This document shows positions 25,822 to 35,331 of a stretch of 64,000 nt of DNA, in pieces. The stretch spans positions 1-64,000 of the forward strand of contig NZ_PJAQ01000003.1 of assembly GCF_002836775.1 (NCBI RefSeq), written 5' to 3'. Within the stretch, counting starts at the first letter, position 1; the number at the start of each line of letters is the position of its first letter. This DNA is from Colwellia sp. 12G3 (GTDB lineage Bacteria > Pseudomonadota > Gammaproteobacteria > Enterobacterales > Alteromonadaceae). The notes beneath the pieces are model-generated. The model was given only the letters and a program-made list of their open reading frames with translations. It was not told the DNA's origin and made no database searches. A program made the position numbers and the translations under genes.

Positions 25822-27948
25822 ATGTCAGCTCAACAGACAAACTTATTCACTGACTTTAGCCAAGCAGTTAGCGACTTCACTTTGGAAAGTTTTACCTTCG
25901 AAGGCTTGGTCAATAATTTCCACTTTATTCGTCCTTGGTGGTTATTAGCCTTTTTCGCATTATTTTTAGTGTTATTTTTATTGAAAAAAATTCGCTATTA
26001 CCAATCACCTTGGCAGCATTTTTTACCTAGTCATTTAGCGAACGCTTTATTGGAGAATTCGCAGAATCAATCAAGCCAAACAGCGCAATCAGCAAACGTT
26101 TCATCACAAACACGATATTGGTTAAAACCTAGTGTTATTGGTTGCTGCATTATATTCGCCCTAGCGGGACCTGCTTGGCAAAAGTTACCGCAACCGGTTT
26201 ATCAACTAGAGCGTGGCGCTGTACTTATTATGGATATGTCTTACTCCATGTATGCAACGGATGTGAAACCTAATCGATTAACCCGTGCCCGTTATAAAGC
26301 CATTGATTTACTCAAGAAGATCAACGAAGGTGATGTTGGTTTAATTGCCTATGCTGGTGATGCCTTTATTATCAGTCCATTAACGCAAGATGTTAAAAAT
26401 ATAGAGTTACTTTTACCTTCACTGTCACCTGATATTATGCCTGTTCCTGGGGCGAATGCCTTGACCGCACTTACCTTAGCGGATCAAACATTGAAAAATG
26501 CGGGACATATTAGCGGCGACATTTATTGGTTTACTGATGATATTGATAATGAAGAAATGTCAGATGTTTATAATTGGGCAAACAATAACAATCATAAAGT
26601 AAATATTTTAGGTGTGGGAAGTAAAACTGGCGCACCAATAAAACTAACTAGCGGTGAGTTACTCAAAGATAATAGGGGGGCTATCGTCATTCCTAAATTA
26701 CCTGAAGGTCGACTATCGGCAATTGCTCAGCGTGGCCGAGGCGTTTATCACACCATGACCAATGATGACTCAGACATTAAAAAGCTAACAGCTCACTTAA
26801 GCGCTAGCCTTGATGACACCTTAGAGTCCCAGTCATCAAATAATGCAAATGAATCTAAGAGTAAGCAAGCAATGCAGGGTGATCAATACCATGAGCAAGG
26901 ACCTTGGTTACTGGTCTTCATACTGCCACTGCTCTTAGGTTACTTTCGTCGCGGCACCAGTATATTGGCAATAACCTGGCTAATGCCATTGACCTTGTTG
27001 TTTAGTTTCACCACATTTAGCCCTAATAGTTATGCTGCTGAGCCTAGCAACACTCAAACTACTGCCACCTCAACATCTGCTACAGAAGCTGCTATTGCTG
27101 AGTCTAATAGCGAATCAGGTGTTAGCAACGTTAGTCAGCTTTGGCAAGATTTATGGCAAACGTCAGACCAACAAGCACAACAGCACTACCAACAAAAAGA
27201 CTATCAACAAGCCGCTAAGCAATTTGAAGATAGCCAATGGCAAGGCAGTGCCCACTATAAAGCTGGTGACTATGAACAAGCATTACAAGCATTTAAGCAA
27301 GGTGATAGCGCTCAAGCACTCTATAACCAAGGCAATTCACTAGCACAGCTTCAAAAAGTTGATGAAGCGATTGAAGCCTATAAAAAAGCGCTAGAAAAAG
27401 ATCCTAACTTAGACGATGCCAAAGATAATTTAGCAAAACTAGAAGCGCTTAAAAAACAGCAAGAAAAACAAGAACAGCAATCTAAAGGTGACCAAGAAAA
27501 TCAGGACTCTGAAGATCAGTCAAAAGATGACAAGCAAGAGCAAAAAGATGAACAAGGTGATCAGCAAAATCAGGCCGGTGAAAAGCAATCTCAAGATCAG
27601 TCCAAAGATGAGCAGCAACAAAGTAATCCTGATGAAAAAGAAGGCGAACAACAAGACAATCAAGACGATAAGCAATCCCAAGAGGCTAAACAAAAAGAAC
27701 AAGAGCAAAAAGACAAAGAAGAACAAGCTGCTCAAGCTAAAGAATCTGATGAAGAACAACAAGGCGAAGAAAAGTCGCTAGCTCAACAAGCCATAGACAG
27801 CAAAGCTCAAGAAACAGAGCAAAAACACCAACAACTATTAAATAAGGTAACAGACGACCCTTATTTATTATTACGAAACAAAATGCGCCTCGAATACCAA
27901 AAACGCCGAAATGAGGGTGCGTCCCAAGGAGTAACTAAAAAGTGGTAA
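25822..27948 (+). CDS. VWA and TPR protein, BatB/BatC-like fusion
   Basis: This protein of about 708 residues has transmembrane helices near residues 38-55 and 102-118, a VWA domain with MIDAS DMSYSM and WFTDDIDN, and a second membrane region near 365-400. TPR-like repeats follow (HYQQKDYQQAAKQFEDSQWQ, DEAIEAYKKALEKDPN). The last 170 residues are an extremely polar Gln/Glu/Lys/Asp low-complexity tail. It therefore combines the BatB VWA with the BatC TPR module. The start is ATG 25822, one base after the batA stop; a frame opening at 25792 lies inside batA. Confidence 0.88.
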   Translation: MSAQQTNLFTDFSQAVSDFTLESFTFEGLVNNFHFIRPWWLLAFFALFLVLFLLKKIRYYQSPWQHFLPSHLANALLENSQNQSSQTAQSANVSSQTRYWLKPSVIGCCIIFALAGPAWQKLPQPVYQLERGAVLIMDMSYSMYATDVKPNRLTRARYKAIDLLKKINEGDVGLIAYAGDAFIISPLTQDVKNIELLLPSLSPDIMPVPGANALTALTLADQTLKNAGHISGDIYWFTDDIDNEEMSDVYNWANNNNHKVNILGVGSKTGAPIKLTSGELLKDNRGAIVIPKLPEGRLSAIAQRGRGVYHTMTNDDSDIKKLTAHLSASLDDTLESQSSNNANESKSKQAMQGDQYHEQGPWLLVFILPLLLGYFRRGTSILAITWLMPLTLLFSFTTFSPNSYAAEPSNTQTTATSTSATEAAIAESNSESGVSNVSQLWQDLWQTSDQQAQQHYQQKDYQQAAKQFEDSQWQGSAHYKAGDYEQALQAFKQGDSAQALYNQGNSLAQLQKVDEAIEAYKKALEKDPNLDDAKDNLAKLEALKKQQEKQEQQSKGDQENQDSEDQSKDDKQEQKDEQGDQQNQAGEKQSQDQSKDEQQQSNPDEKEGEQQDNQDDKQSQEAKQKEQEQKDKEEQAAQAKESDEEQQGEEKSLAQQAIDSKAQETEQKHQQLLNKVTDDPYLLLRNKMRLEYQKRRNEGASQGVTKKW

Positions 27949-29750
27949 GAAATTTTTCAATGCATTTAACAGCTAAATTACCGTATTATCCCCTGCAGCG
28001 TTTTATGCGAACCCTGCTAATTATGGCTACCTTTTTATTGTGCAATAATGCCTATGCTTTATCTAAAGTTACTGCAGTTGTTGATAAAAACCCTGCGATG
28101 ATTAATGAGTCGATATTATTAACCGTTACTGCTGATGACGATGTTAATCGTAATGCTTTGGATACCAGTCCATTGCTTAGTGACTTTATTGTCGGTCAAA
28201 CATCGGTTAGCTCACAAACCAGTATGATCAACTTTAAAACCAGCCGTATTACTAAATGGCAAGTCGTTTTAATTGCCCGTAATGCTGGGCAATTTATCAT
28301 TCCAGCTTTGACCATTGAAAATCAACAAAGTGAGCCGGTAGAATTAACTATCATCGCCACTAAAGATACCGGCAGCAGTGACCAAACTGATATTTTCATT
28401 ACCAGTGAGTTATCCAGTAATGAAGTTTATGTACAACAATTATTGACCTTATCGATAAAACTACACTTTGCTGTTGAACTTAAAAGTGGCAACTTAACTG
28501 AGCCAAGTTTAACGGGCGCTTCCATCGAAAAAATAGGCCAAGATAAGCAGTCTGATAATATTATCAACGGTAAACGTTACCGCGTAATTGAGCAAACCTA
28601 TGCCATTACGCCTGAGCAAAGTGGTGAATTTACATTGCAAGCTCCACTATTTTCAGGTGAAATATTACAAGCCTCTAAACGCCGTTCGAGTTTTTTGAGT
28701 TTTGCCCAAACCACGCCAGTTAGCATTGTAGGCGATGAACTAAATATTATTGTTTTACCTATACCAGCCAACTACCCAAGTAATGCCCAATGGTTACCAA
28801 CTGACATACTGACGCTGCATCAAGAGTGGCAAGCAGGTAAAGACCAATTTACCGTTGGCGAGCCTATTACACGTACGATAACCTTAACTGCTGCAGGTCT
28901 TTCAAAAGCACAATTACCAAAAATTGAAATGAAAAGCAGCCGTGGTTTAAAAATTTATCCTGATCAAGCTGAACTGCATGCTAACCTAAACAGTGACCGA
29001 TTAGTCAGCCAAAAAGTACAAAACTTTGCCTTAGTACCCAGTGCTGCAGGGGAGTTTTTATTACCTGAAATGAATGTTACTTGGTTCAATACAATAACCA
29101 ATAGAATTGAACAGGCTACGTTGCCATCACAGACTATTTCAGTACAAGCTGCTGAAGGTACCATAACGGCTAGTTTACCGAGTGACTTTAATGAAAAAAC
29201 CAGCAGGATTGATCATTCGTCCAACAGTCCTGAAAATTTAGCGGAACAGGCTCATACTGAGAACACTCTAGTATCTGCTCAAGATAAACGTCTGCAATGG
29301 CTATTTCTTAGCTTATGGTTATTAACAAGTTTTGCATGGTTTGTTCATATCATTTATTTTAATAAAAATGATGCTACGCGTAGACAATCACGGTCTAAAC
29401 AAGCAAAACATAAAAATAATTCAAGTAATCAGTATCTCGCCTTATTAGCAGCTTGTAAGAAAAATAATGCCGAGCAAGCGCTGAATTTAATATTGCCTTG
29501 GCTTAAGCAATTACTAATGAGTAACAACTCAGAACTAGTAATAAATAACATTGCCCAAGCTCAAGCGATTGTTCAAGAACAAAGCTTTGCCACTGCCCTT
29601 AATGATTTACAGCAACATCTTTATGGCAAGAGCGCGACTAATGGCGCACCTTCATGGCAAGGGTTGGCTTTACTCACGGCTATTCAAGTTGTTGAAAAGC
29701 AGCAAAATGCTAAAACGAAAGACTATCCGTTCTCCTCACTTAATCCTTAA
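27942..29750 (+). CDS. BatD family protein
   Basis: This 602-residue envelope protein has a signal peptide (LLIMATFLLCNNAYALS) and a large extracytoplasmic region of beta-sandwich repeats beginning VTAVVDKNPAMINESILLTV, the BatD opening. A transmembrane helix sits near residues 450-470, followed by a cytoplasmic tail starting with a basic stretch. It overlaps the previous gene by seven bases. The start is GTG 27942 or ATG 27960; the signal peptide is better placed with the later ATG or even ATG 28003. It completes the MoxR-Bat operon. Confidence 0.87.
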   Translation: MVRNFSMHLTAKLPYYPLQRFMRTLLIMATFLLCNNAYALSKVTAVVDKNPAMINESILLTVTADDDVNRNALDTSPLLSDFIVGQTSVSSQTSMINFKTSRITKWQVVLIARNAGQFIIPALTIENQQSEPVELTIIATKDTGSSDQTDIFITSELSSNEVYVQQLLTLSIKLHFAVELKSGNLTEPSLTGASIEKIGQDKQSDNIINGKRYRVIEQTYAITPEQSGEFTLQAPLFSGEILQASKRRSSFLSFAQTTPVSIVGDELNIIVLPIPANYPSNAQWLPTDILTLHQEWQAGKDQFTVGEPITRTITLTAAGLSKAQLPKIEMKSSRGLKIYPDQAELHANLNSDRLVSQKVQNFALVPSAAGEFLLPEMNVTWFNTITNRIEQATLPSQTISVQAAEGTITASLPSDFNEKTSRIDHSSNSPENLAEQAHTENTLVSAQDKRLQWLFLSLWLLTSFAWFVHIIYFNKNDATRRQSRSKQAKHKNNSSNQYLALLAACKKNNAEQALNLILPWLKQLLMSNNSELVINNIAQAQAIVQEQSFATALNDLQQHLYGKSATNGAPSWQGLALLTAIQVVEKQQNAKTKDYPFSSLNP

Positions 29751-29913
29751 GCTTTATTTTTAAAGATTTAGACCTGTCTATACTCTATTAAGTGGCTTTA
29801 TTTTTTGTTCGTTGAACAATTAATTAGGTCACTTAATAAATTTTTTATCAATGATTTACTAAATAATCACTACCCTTTGAAATTAACTTCCTCATGCTAG
29901 GGTCTATAAACAT

Positions 29914-30429
29914 ATGATGACAAAACAAGTTAGATATGAGGCGCTAGTAAAGGCGCTACACGGTGATTTATATCGCTATGCCTATTGGCTCACCCATGAA
30001 AAACAAGTGGCTGAAGACTTAGTGCAAGAAACCTTTCTACGTGCTTGGCGAGCCCTTGATTCATTAAAAGATGAAAAGGCTGCTAAGTCATGGTTAATCA
30101 CTATTTTAAGGCGAGAGAATGCTAGACGCTTTGAGAGGAAGCGTTTTGATATGAGCGAATATGAAGAAGCCACCATAACAGATACTAAATCAGTGACCAC
30201 TGAACAAGAGTTAGAGAATCACTGGTTAAGAGACAAAATATCACAACTTCCGCCAGAATACTCAGAGCCCCTTGTACTTCAAGTGCTCGGTGGTTTTAGC
30301 GGTGAAGATATTGCCACTATGTTAGATCTGAATAAAAATACTGTGATGACACGTTTATTTAGAGCGAGAAACCAACTTAAAGAAGCTTTAGAAGCAGAGC
30401 CCGTAAAACGAGGTATTTACAATGGATGA
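29914..30429 (+). CDS. ECF-type RNA polymerase sigma factor
   Basis: This 171-residue protein has region 2 with DLYRYAYWLTHEKQVAEDLVQETFLRAWRAL (about residues 18-48) and region 4 with LPPEYSEPLVLQVLGGFSGEDIATML, ending in a helix-turn-helix NTVMTRLFRARNQLKEAL. No regions 1 or 3 are present, so it is an ECF sigma factor, probably activated when its partner releases it. The following gene overlaps it by eight bases and is the expected anti-sigma-type partner. Confidence 0.93.
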   Translation: MMTKQVRYEALVKALHGDLYRYAYWLTHEKQVAEDLVQETFLRAWRALDSLKDEKAAKSWLITILRRENARRFERKRFDMSEYEEATITDTKSVTTEQELENHWLRDKISQLPPEYSEPLVLQVLGGFSGEDIATMLDLNKNTVMTRLFRARNQLKEALEAEPVKRGIYNG

Positions 30430-31135
30430 TTTGCAATTTAGACGTGCTATATATGCCGATCCTAATAATCAGGATGCTGACACTATTGCGGCGCAGCAAC
30501 AAGATCCAAGCAAGAAGCAATTTGCCAAAGAAATTTGTCAATTGGATGAACGTATTAGACAAGCATTACACGTACCTGTGCCCGATGATTTATGTAATAA
30601 ACTGATTTTACGCCAAACGCTAGCAAGTCACCAAGTACACAAACGTAGAACTCGCGTGCACCTTGCATTAGCAGCATCGGTCGCTATTGTCGGTGGTTTA
30701 ATGCTTAACTTTATGCAGTTTTCAAGTGCATATAGCAACTTAGGTGATTATGCCCTAGCCCATGTTTATCATGAGCAAGGTAGTATTACTAACAACGCCA
30801 GCAACCAAGTTACATTAGCCTCATTAAATAAGAAAATGGCAGCATTTGATGGTAACTTTAGCCAATCTTTAGGTAAGTTACTTTTTGCTGATTACTGCCG
30901 ATTTGATGGTATGAAAAGTTTGCACTTGGTTTATCAAGGAAGAACGAGCCCTGTTACTGTCTTTGTTGTTCCTAAGAACGATCAACTCAGCTTTACTAAT
31001 AGCTTTAATGATAAACAGTTCTTTGGTAGCTCTATTGAGTTTAACAACAGTAACATCATTGTTGTTGCCGATAAAAATGAGTCATTAGGACAATGGCAAC
31101 AAAACATCAGTGAAACGGTGTCTTGGTCTATTTAG
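30422..31135 (+). CDS. DUF3379 protein, putative anti-sigma partner
   Basis: This 237-residue protein has a cytoplasmic N-terminus (about 80 residues, with CQLDERIRQALHVPVPDDL, like anti-sigma domains), one transmembrane segment near residues 82-98 (HLALAASVAIVGGLMLNFM) and a C-terminal domain outside the membrane. DUF3379 proteins follow ECF sigma genes in Shewanella and Vibrio. The overlap with the sigma gene supports a regulator pair. The anti-sigma role is inferred from context. Confidence 0.85.
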   Translation: MDDLQFRRAIYADPNNQDADTIAAQQQDPSKKQFAKEICQLDERIRQALHVPVPDDLCNKLILRQTLASHQVHKRRTRVHLALAASVAIVGGLMLNFMQFSSAYSNLGDYALAHVYHEQGSITNNASNQVTLASLNKKMAAFDGNFSQSLGKLLFADYCRFDGMKSLHLVYQGRTSPVTVFVVPKNDQLSFTNSFNDKQFFGSSIEFNNSNIIVVADKNESLGQWQQNISETVSWSI

Positions 31136-31193
31136 CTATTCTACTTAGTGGTTACATATAAGAGCATCACAGCAAAATATTTTACCAACTCAC

Positions 31194-31228
31194 AAAAAAG
31201 CCCTGATAGTTACTATCAGGGCTTTTTC
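31194..31228. terminator. Terminator after the sigma/DUF3379 pair
   Basis: AAAAAAGCCCTGATAG and CTATCAGGGCTTTTT form a perfect 15-bp stem with a 3-4 base loop and flanking A and T runs. It lies about 60 bases after the DUF3379 stop and before the converging S9 peptidase gene. Confidence 0.88.
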
Positions 31229-31314
31229 TTTATTACTGCAGCAAAGCAACACATTGAGGTTTTATGGACTTGCTTTGCAATTAGCACAGAGCAAGACCTA
31301 AAGCCTGCATTAGT

Positions 31315-33774
31315 TTATAAAGTATTTTCAAATAATTTATAAATACGACGGTATTCATTTAACCAAGAGCTAGGTTGAACAAAACCATGAGGCTCTACGG
31401 GGTAAATTGCCGTTTCAAAATCTTGCTTTTCAAGCTCAATCAAACGTTGTACTAGGCGCACTGTATCTTCAAAGAATACATTATCATCAACCATAGGTGC
31501 GTTGATTAATAGTGGTCTCTTAAGTCCTTCAGCAAAGTAAATTGGTGAACTACGTTCATACGCAATAGCATCATCTTCAGGGGTGTTTAAGATATTTGAC
31601 GTATAACCATGGTTGTAATATGCCCAATCTGACACTAAGCGTATTGCTGAGCCAGAAGCAAATAAATCAGGATCAGTGAACATTGACATTAATGTTAAGA
31701 AACCGCCGTAAGAGCCTCCATAGGTACCAACACGTTTTTCATCAACATTGGCATTTTCAATAAGCCATTTAACACCGTCACGCATATCTTCAACTTCAGG
31801 TTTCCCCATATGACGGTAAATAGCGGTACGCCAGTCACGTCCATATCCAGCAGATGCACGGTAATCCATATCGATAACAACATAACCTTGTTGTACTAAC
31901 ATAGAGTGGAACATAAATTCACGGAAATATCCTGACCAACCCAAGTGTGAGTTTTGTAAATAACCCGCGCCGTGCGTAAACATGACGGCACGGTTTTTCT
32001 CTAAGGTTTTATCAAAGTTTTTAGGTAAATATACTTTTGAGTAAATCGGTTCTTTTTGTTTACTTGAAGCAATGGCAACAACGGTAGGTGCAGACCAAGG
32101 CATGCTTAAAAACTGCTTTGATACGGTATGCGTGATTCTTTGCGCTTCCTCTGCACTATTCAAGCGCTGAACATAAAGCTCTGGCGGCATAGTAACCGTT
32201 GAATGCTCAATTAATAATTTTGATTCATCAGGGCTAATCTCATAATCGTTTTGACCGCCTAAGTCAGTCAATGGGGTGACATTTTTCGCTAAATCAACTT
32301 GGTAAATTTCATAAATACCGGGATGCTTTATATTCGCTTTAAAAATGAAACGCTGATTATCTTGCGCTGGGGTAACACTGCTGACTTCAAACTTACCAGA
32401 CGTTAACTTAACGGCCTTACTGTTTAAGTCTTTATGGTACAAATGCGAATAACCCGACTCTTCAGATAAGTAATAAAGGCTTGTTTTATCATTAGCAAGT
32501 AACCAACCAAATTCATTAAAGCTCCAGTTAATCCAAGCATCATCATGTAATTTATGTTGAGTAACAAGTTCATTTTTATCAAAATCAACGGTTGTTAACC
32601 AGCGAGTTTTGTTATCCCACGCTTCTAACATTAGCGCTAGATGTTGACCATCACTGCTCCACTTAATCGCGTTGTACATTTGAAGGACATGAATGTGACG
32701 TGCTTTTTTCTCTGTCTTATATTTCTTTCCGTCTCGCGCAAAGTTTTCCGCTTTAACGCTTGCTAAAACATCATCATCAAAACCCGGTAAGCTGTCATAA
32801 CTTAATGCTTGTTGAGTTCCTTTAACTATATCGAGTAAAAAGAGTTGCTCTTGATATTGTCTGTTATTCGCAACACGAGCACGTACTTTTTCAGCCGCAA
32901 TAACGCCATCTTTAGTAATGTAGTTAGGCATGATATCAGTTTCATCACGACTCGATTTTGCTGACGTAATACTGACTAATAGTTTGTCTCCTGCTGGAGA
33001 TAAACTTGCGTACACTACACGATTGTCTTTACCAAAATAAAACTTACTATCGTTTACAGCGTTATTTTCAGCGGCAAGACGTTCATTTTTAGTTTGCTTT
33101 AATTGAGTATTTCTCTGCTGTAAAGCAATGTAGTCAATTAACTTATGTTGCTCCTTTGCTAAGTAACTTTCAGGTACCGTAACGCCCGCAGGTTTTGCTG
33201 ACATTTGTAAATTTGCCAGTTCTTTAATTTGACCTGTTTTTAAGTTATGTGCATAAAAAACATTGCCTATTTGATAAGCAATATCGCCGTTAGTCAAAAA
33301 TAGTGCATTACCCTCTTGGTTTGAGGTAAAGGTAAGCTGTTTTATTGCATTACTGTCGAGTGTTTTTACAAAAACATCGCCATTAAAGGTGTAAACCTTA
33401 TGAGTTCGCGCTTGATTTAGTTGACCGTTTTTAGCTGCAACTTTATGCTTATTTGACAACGCTACTTGTACAATCTTATTGCTATTTGACAGGTCCAGTG
33501 AGTACAAATCACGTAGTGGGTTACCTAATTGCTTTTGCTGATAATAAACAGTGTTACTATCATCTCCCCAATACCAAGACTCAGGCGCACGACCGAACCA
33601 ATCTGGGTCTGACATTATTTTCTCTAACGTAATAATATCGGTTGATTGTGCATTAGTCGCAACAGCGCCTTGGATTTTATCTGGTACACTAGTATTCATT
33701 TGCTCATTAAGCTGAGTATTACTACAAGCTACTAATGACAAACTAAGCACAGCGGCAATAAGTTGTATTTTCAT
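31315..33774 (-). CDS. S9 family prolyl oligopeptidase-type lipoprotein
   Basis: This 819-residue protein has a lipoprotein signal (LSLVAC, lipobox Cys17), a long N-terminal region of beta-propeller blades (about residues 60-560) and a C-terminal alpha/beta-hydrolase domain. Catalytic Ser688 lies in TYGGSYGGFLTL; the likely Asp is in PMVDDNVFFED and the His in VEPHGF. It is expected to cleave peptides in the periplasm or at the outer membrane, like dipeptidyl peptidase relatives. It stands alone on the minus strand. Confidence 0.92.
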   Translation of the reverse strand: MKIQLIAAVLSLSLVACSNTQLNEQMNTSVPDKIQGAVATNAQSTDIITLEKIMSDPDWFGRAPESWYWGDDSNTVYYQQKQLGNPLRDLYSLDLSNSNKIVQVALSNKHKVAAKNGQLNQARTHKVYTFNGDVFVKTLDSNAIKQLTFTSNQEGNALFLTNGDIAYQIGNVFYAHNLKTGQIKELANLQMSAKPAGVTVPESYLAKEQHKLIDYIALQQRNTQLKQTKNERLAAENNAVNDSKFYFGKDNRVVYASLSPAGDKLLVSITSAKSSRDETDIMPNYITKDGVIAAEKVRARVANNRQYQEQLFLLDIVKGTQQALSYDSLPGFDDDVLASVKAENFARDGKKYKTEKKARHIHVLQMYNAIKWSSDGQHLALMLEAWDNKTRWLTTVDFDKNELVTQHKLHDDAWINWSFNEFGWLLANDKTSLYYLSEESGYSHLYHKDLNSKAVKLTSGKFEVSSVTPAQDNQRFIFKANIKHPGIYEIYQVDLAKNVTPLTDLGGQNDYEISPDESKLLIEHSTVTMPPELYVQRLNSAEEAQRITHTVSKQFLSMPWSAPTVVAIASSKQKEPIYSKVYLPKNFDKTLEKNRAVMFTHGAGYLQNSHLGWSGYFREFMFHSMLVQQGYVVIDMDYRASAGYGRDWRTAIYRHMGKPEVEDMRDGVKWLIENANVDEKRVGTYGGSYGGFLTLMSMFTDPDLFASGSAIRLVSDWAYYNHGYTSNILNTPEDDAIAYERSSPIYFAEGLKRPLLINAPMVDDNVFFEDTVRLVQRLIELEKQDFETAIYPVEPHGFVQPSSWLNEYRRIYKLFENTL

Positions 33775-34003
33775 AAAATAAATTCTTATGTTGAGTTCTT
33801 TTATTCTTTTATTAAAGAAAGAATGAATGAGGAGTCGCCAAGTTAATCACTACGGTTGGTGGCTCTTGAATTTTTATAAGCCGTTATCCTAATCGAAATG
33901 ATAAAAAATGTGTTAAATAAATCGACCAATAGCGCTTTATCTGCGGTAAAAACGCGGTAAAATATAATGGTTTACACATACTATCATCATTGGACATATT
34001 GTT

Positions 34004-34501
34004 ATGCTTTGCCCTTGCGGTTCTACCTTGTTATTTAATGCTTGCTGCCAACTTTTCATTACACAAAAACAATACCCCAGCACCGCTGAGCAATTAATGC
34101 GATCTCGCTTTAGTGCCTATGCAACAAAAAAAGGTCAATATATTTTTGATACCTACGGTGCCACGCCTCAATTAAAGCAATCAGTGACTGAAATTCAGGC
34201 ATGGGCAGATGAATGTTTATGGTTAGCATTAGTGGTACATCACACCACTGAAAGTACGGTAGAGTTTTCGGCTTATTACGTGGTGGACAATACGTTATGC
34301 GAATTACGAGAAAAGTCTAATTTTTCGCTTGAGCAAGGTAGGTGGCGCTATATTGATGGCGACATTACCCTGCATAACGAAATTACTTTTAATAACGGAA
34401 CTCCCACCATTAAACGCAATGATATTTGCCCATGTAACTACTATTCAACGGCTTGGTCGGCAAAGAAGGGTAAAAAATTTAAACATTGCTGCGCTAAGTA
34501 G
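34004..34501 (+). CDS. YchJ family protein with SEC-C zinc motifs
   Basis: This 165-residue protein begins with MLCPCGSTLLFNACCQ and ends with DICPCNYY...KFKHCCAK, two SEC-C-type zinc-binding motifs. Between them lies the YchJ/UPF0225 core with ATAEQLMRSRFSAYA-like (here STAEQLMRSRFSAYATKKG) and an NTF2-like beta region. The C-terminal motif has an insertion between its cysteine pairs. The family function is unknown; protein or nucleic acid binding through zinc is likely. Confidence 0.9.
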   Translation: MLCPCGSTLLFNACCQLFITQKQYPSTAEQLMRSRFSAYATKKGQYIFDTYGATPQLKQSVTEIQAWADECLWLALVVHHTTESTVEFSAYYVVDNTLCELREKSNFSLEQGRWRYIDGDITLHNEITFNNGTPTIKRNDICPCNYYSTAWSAKKGKKFKHCCAK

Positions 34502-34532
34502 GCGAGCAATTACAGGTTTCAATAGGTATGAT

Positions 34533-35165
34533 TTAATTAAGTAGTGGTGCTTTAACTACAGACTGTTGAATGCCATCTAGCCATGCCTTAGCATTAAAGG
34601 TTAATGGCTGACTAAGTGGCTTATCCGCATTACCTGACACCTGATTTTCTTGAGCTTGTTTATACTTGAGCTGAGTAAATAAGCTAGTATTTTGTAACAC
34701 TTGGCTTTCGATATGCTTTTTATCATCACGAAATGCCAAAGGTTTTGGCATCATAGCATTAGTTAAATGTATCGTGGCGAGGTCGTTATCAACAATAGAT
34801 TGTACCTGATTAAATTGTTTAACATCATCCGGTGTTGATAATGCTAATGGCGCTTTTTCAGGTAGATTGAATTGCTTTCTCAATGCGGTGTTTGTAACGT
34901 CAGCAACCATTGCCTCTTCTACTTGTGGCAGTAAAAATTGGCTTTGTTCACGAACATCTTCAGTTAGCATCGCCAACATCAAGGAAAAATCAGCTCGGCG
35001 GGCTTGTACTACACTTTCATTTAGCTGCTCACCAAGTTGTAACTCGTGAAGTAACACACTAGCAGATGAAAAATCAGTGGCTAATTGCCCTGCACTGTCT
35101 TTTACCACGTCATTACTTGGTGAGAAATTATTTGTTGAAAACGGTTGTGAAAGCGCTACTGCCAA
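34533..35165 (-). CDS. VC2046/SO_2500 family protein
   Basis: This 210-residue cytoplasmic protein has the segment LLHELQLGEQLNESVVQARRADFSLMLAMLTEDV near residues 37-70, which recalls the VC2046/SO_2500 family found in Vibrio and Shewanella. No catalytic motif or membrane segment is seen and the function is unknown. It is encoded downstream of a possible switchable hairpin. Family assignment is from memory of the conserved segment. Confidence 0.65.
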   Translation of the reverse strand: MAVALSQPFSTNNFSPSNDVVKDSAGQLATDFSSASVLLHELQLGEQLNESVVQARRADFSLMLAMLTEDVREQSQFLLPQVEEAMVADVTNTALRKQFNLPEKAPLALSTPDDVKQFNQVQSIVDNDLATIHLTNAMMPKPLAFRDDKKHIESQVLQNTSLFTQLKYKQAQENQVSGNADKPLSQPLTFNAKAWLDGIQQSVVKAPLLN

Positions 35166-35204
35166 TGCCCTATTCTCTTATTGATCGATGTCTTGATAAA
35201 TAAG

Positions 35205-35274
35205 TTATCGGCTAGAAGTAAAAAACATTTAGCCGATAAAACAATAAATTAAAAATAAATGGTTTTATCGGCTA
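35205..35274 (-). promoter_or_regulatory. Alternative hairpins between the histidine kinase and the VC2046-type gene
   Basis: On the minus-strand transcript, TAGCCGATAAAAC (35274-35262) can pair with GTTTTATCGGCTA (35242-35230), and a T-run follows, which makes a terminator for the kinase gene. A second TAGCCGATAA (35214-35205) can pair with the same middle segment instead, which would open the terminator. The gene at 35165 begins 40 bases further on. Confidence 0.55.
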
Positions 35275-35331
35275 TTTACCTAGTTCAAAGGGTTAATCTA
35301 GATGAGTGACTTCTTCGATTAAACTCCCTTA

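Noticed and set aside
27488..27781. Overlapping open frames on both strands in the batB tail
   Set aside because: They are produced by the Gln/Lys/Glu low-complexity codons of the BatB tail and have no start signals or family resemblance.
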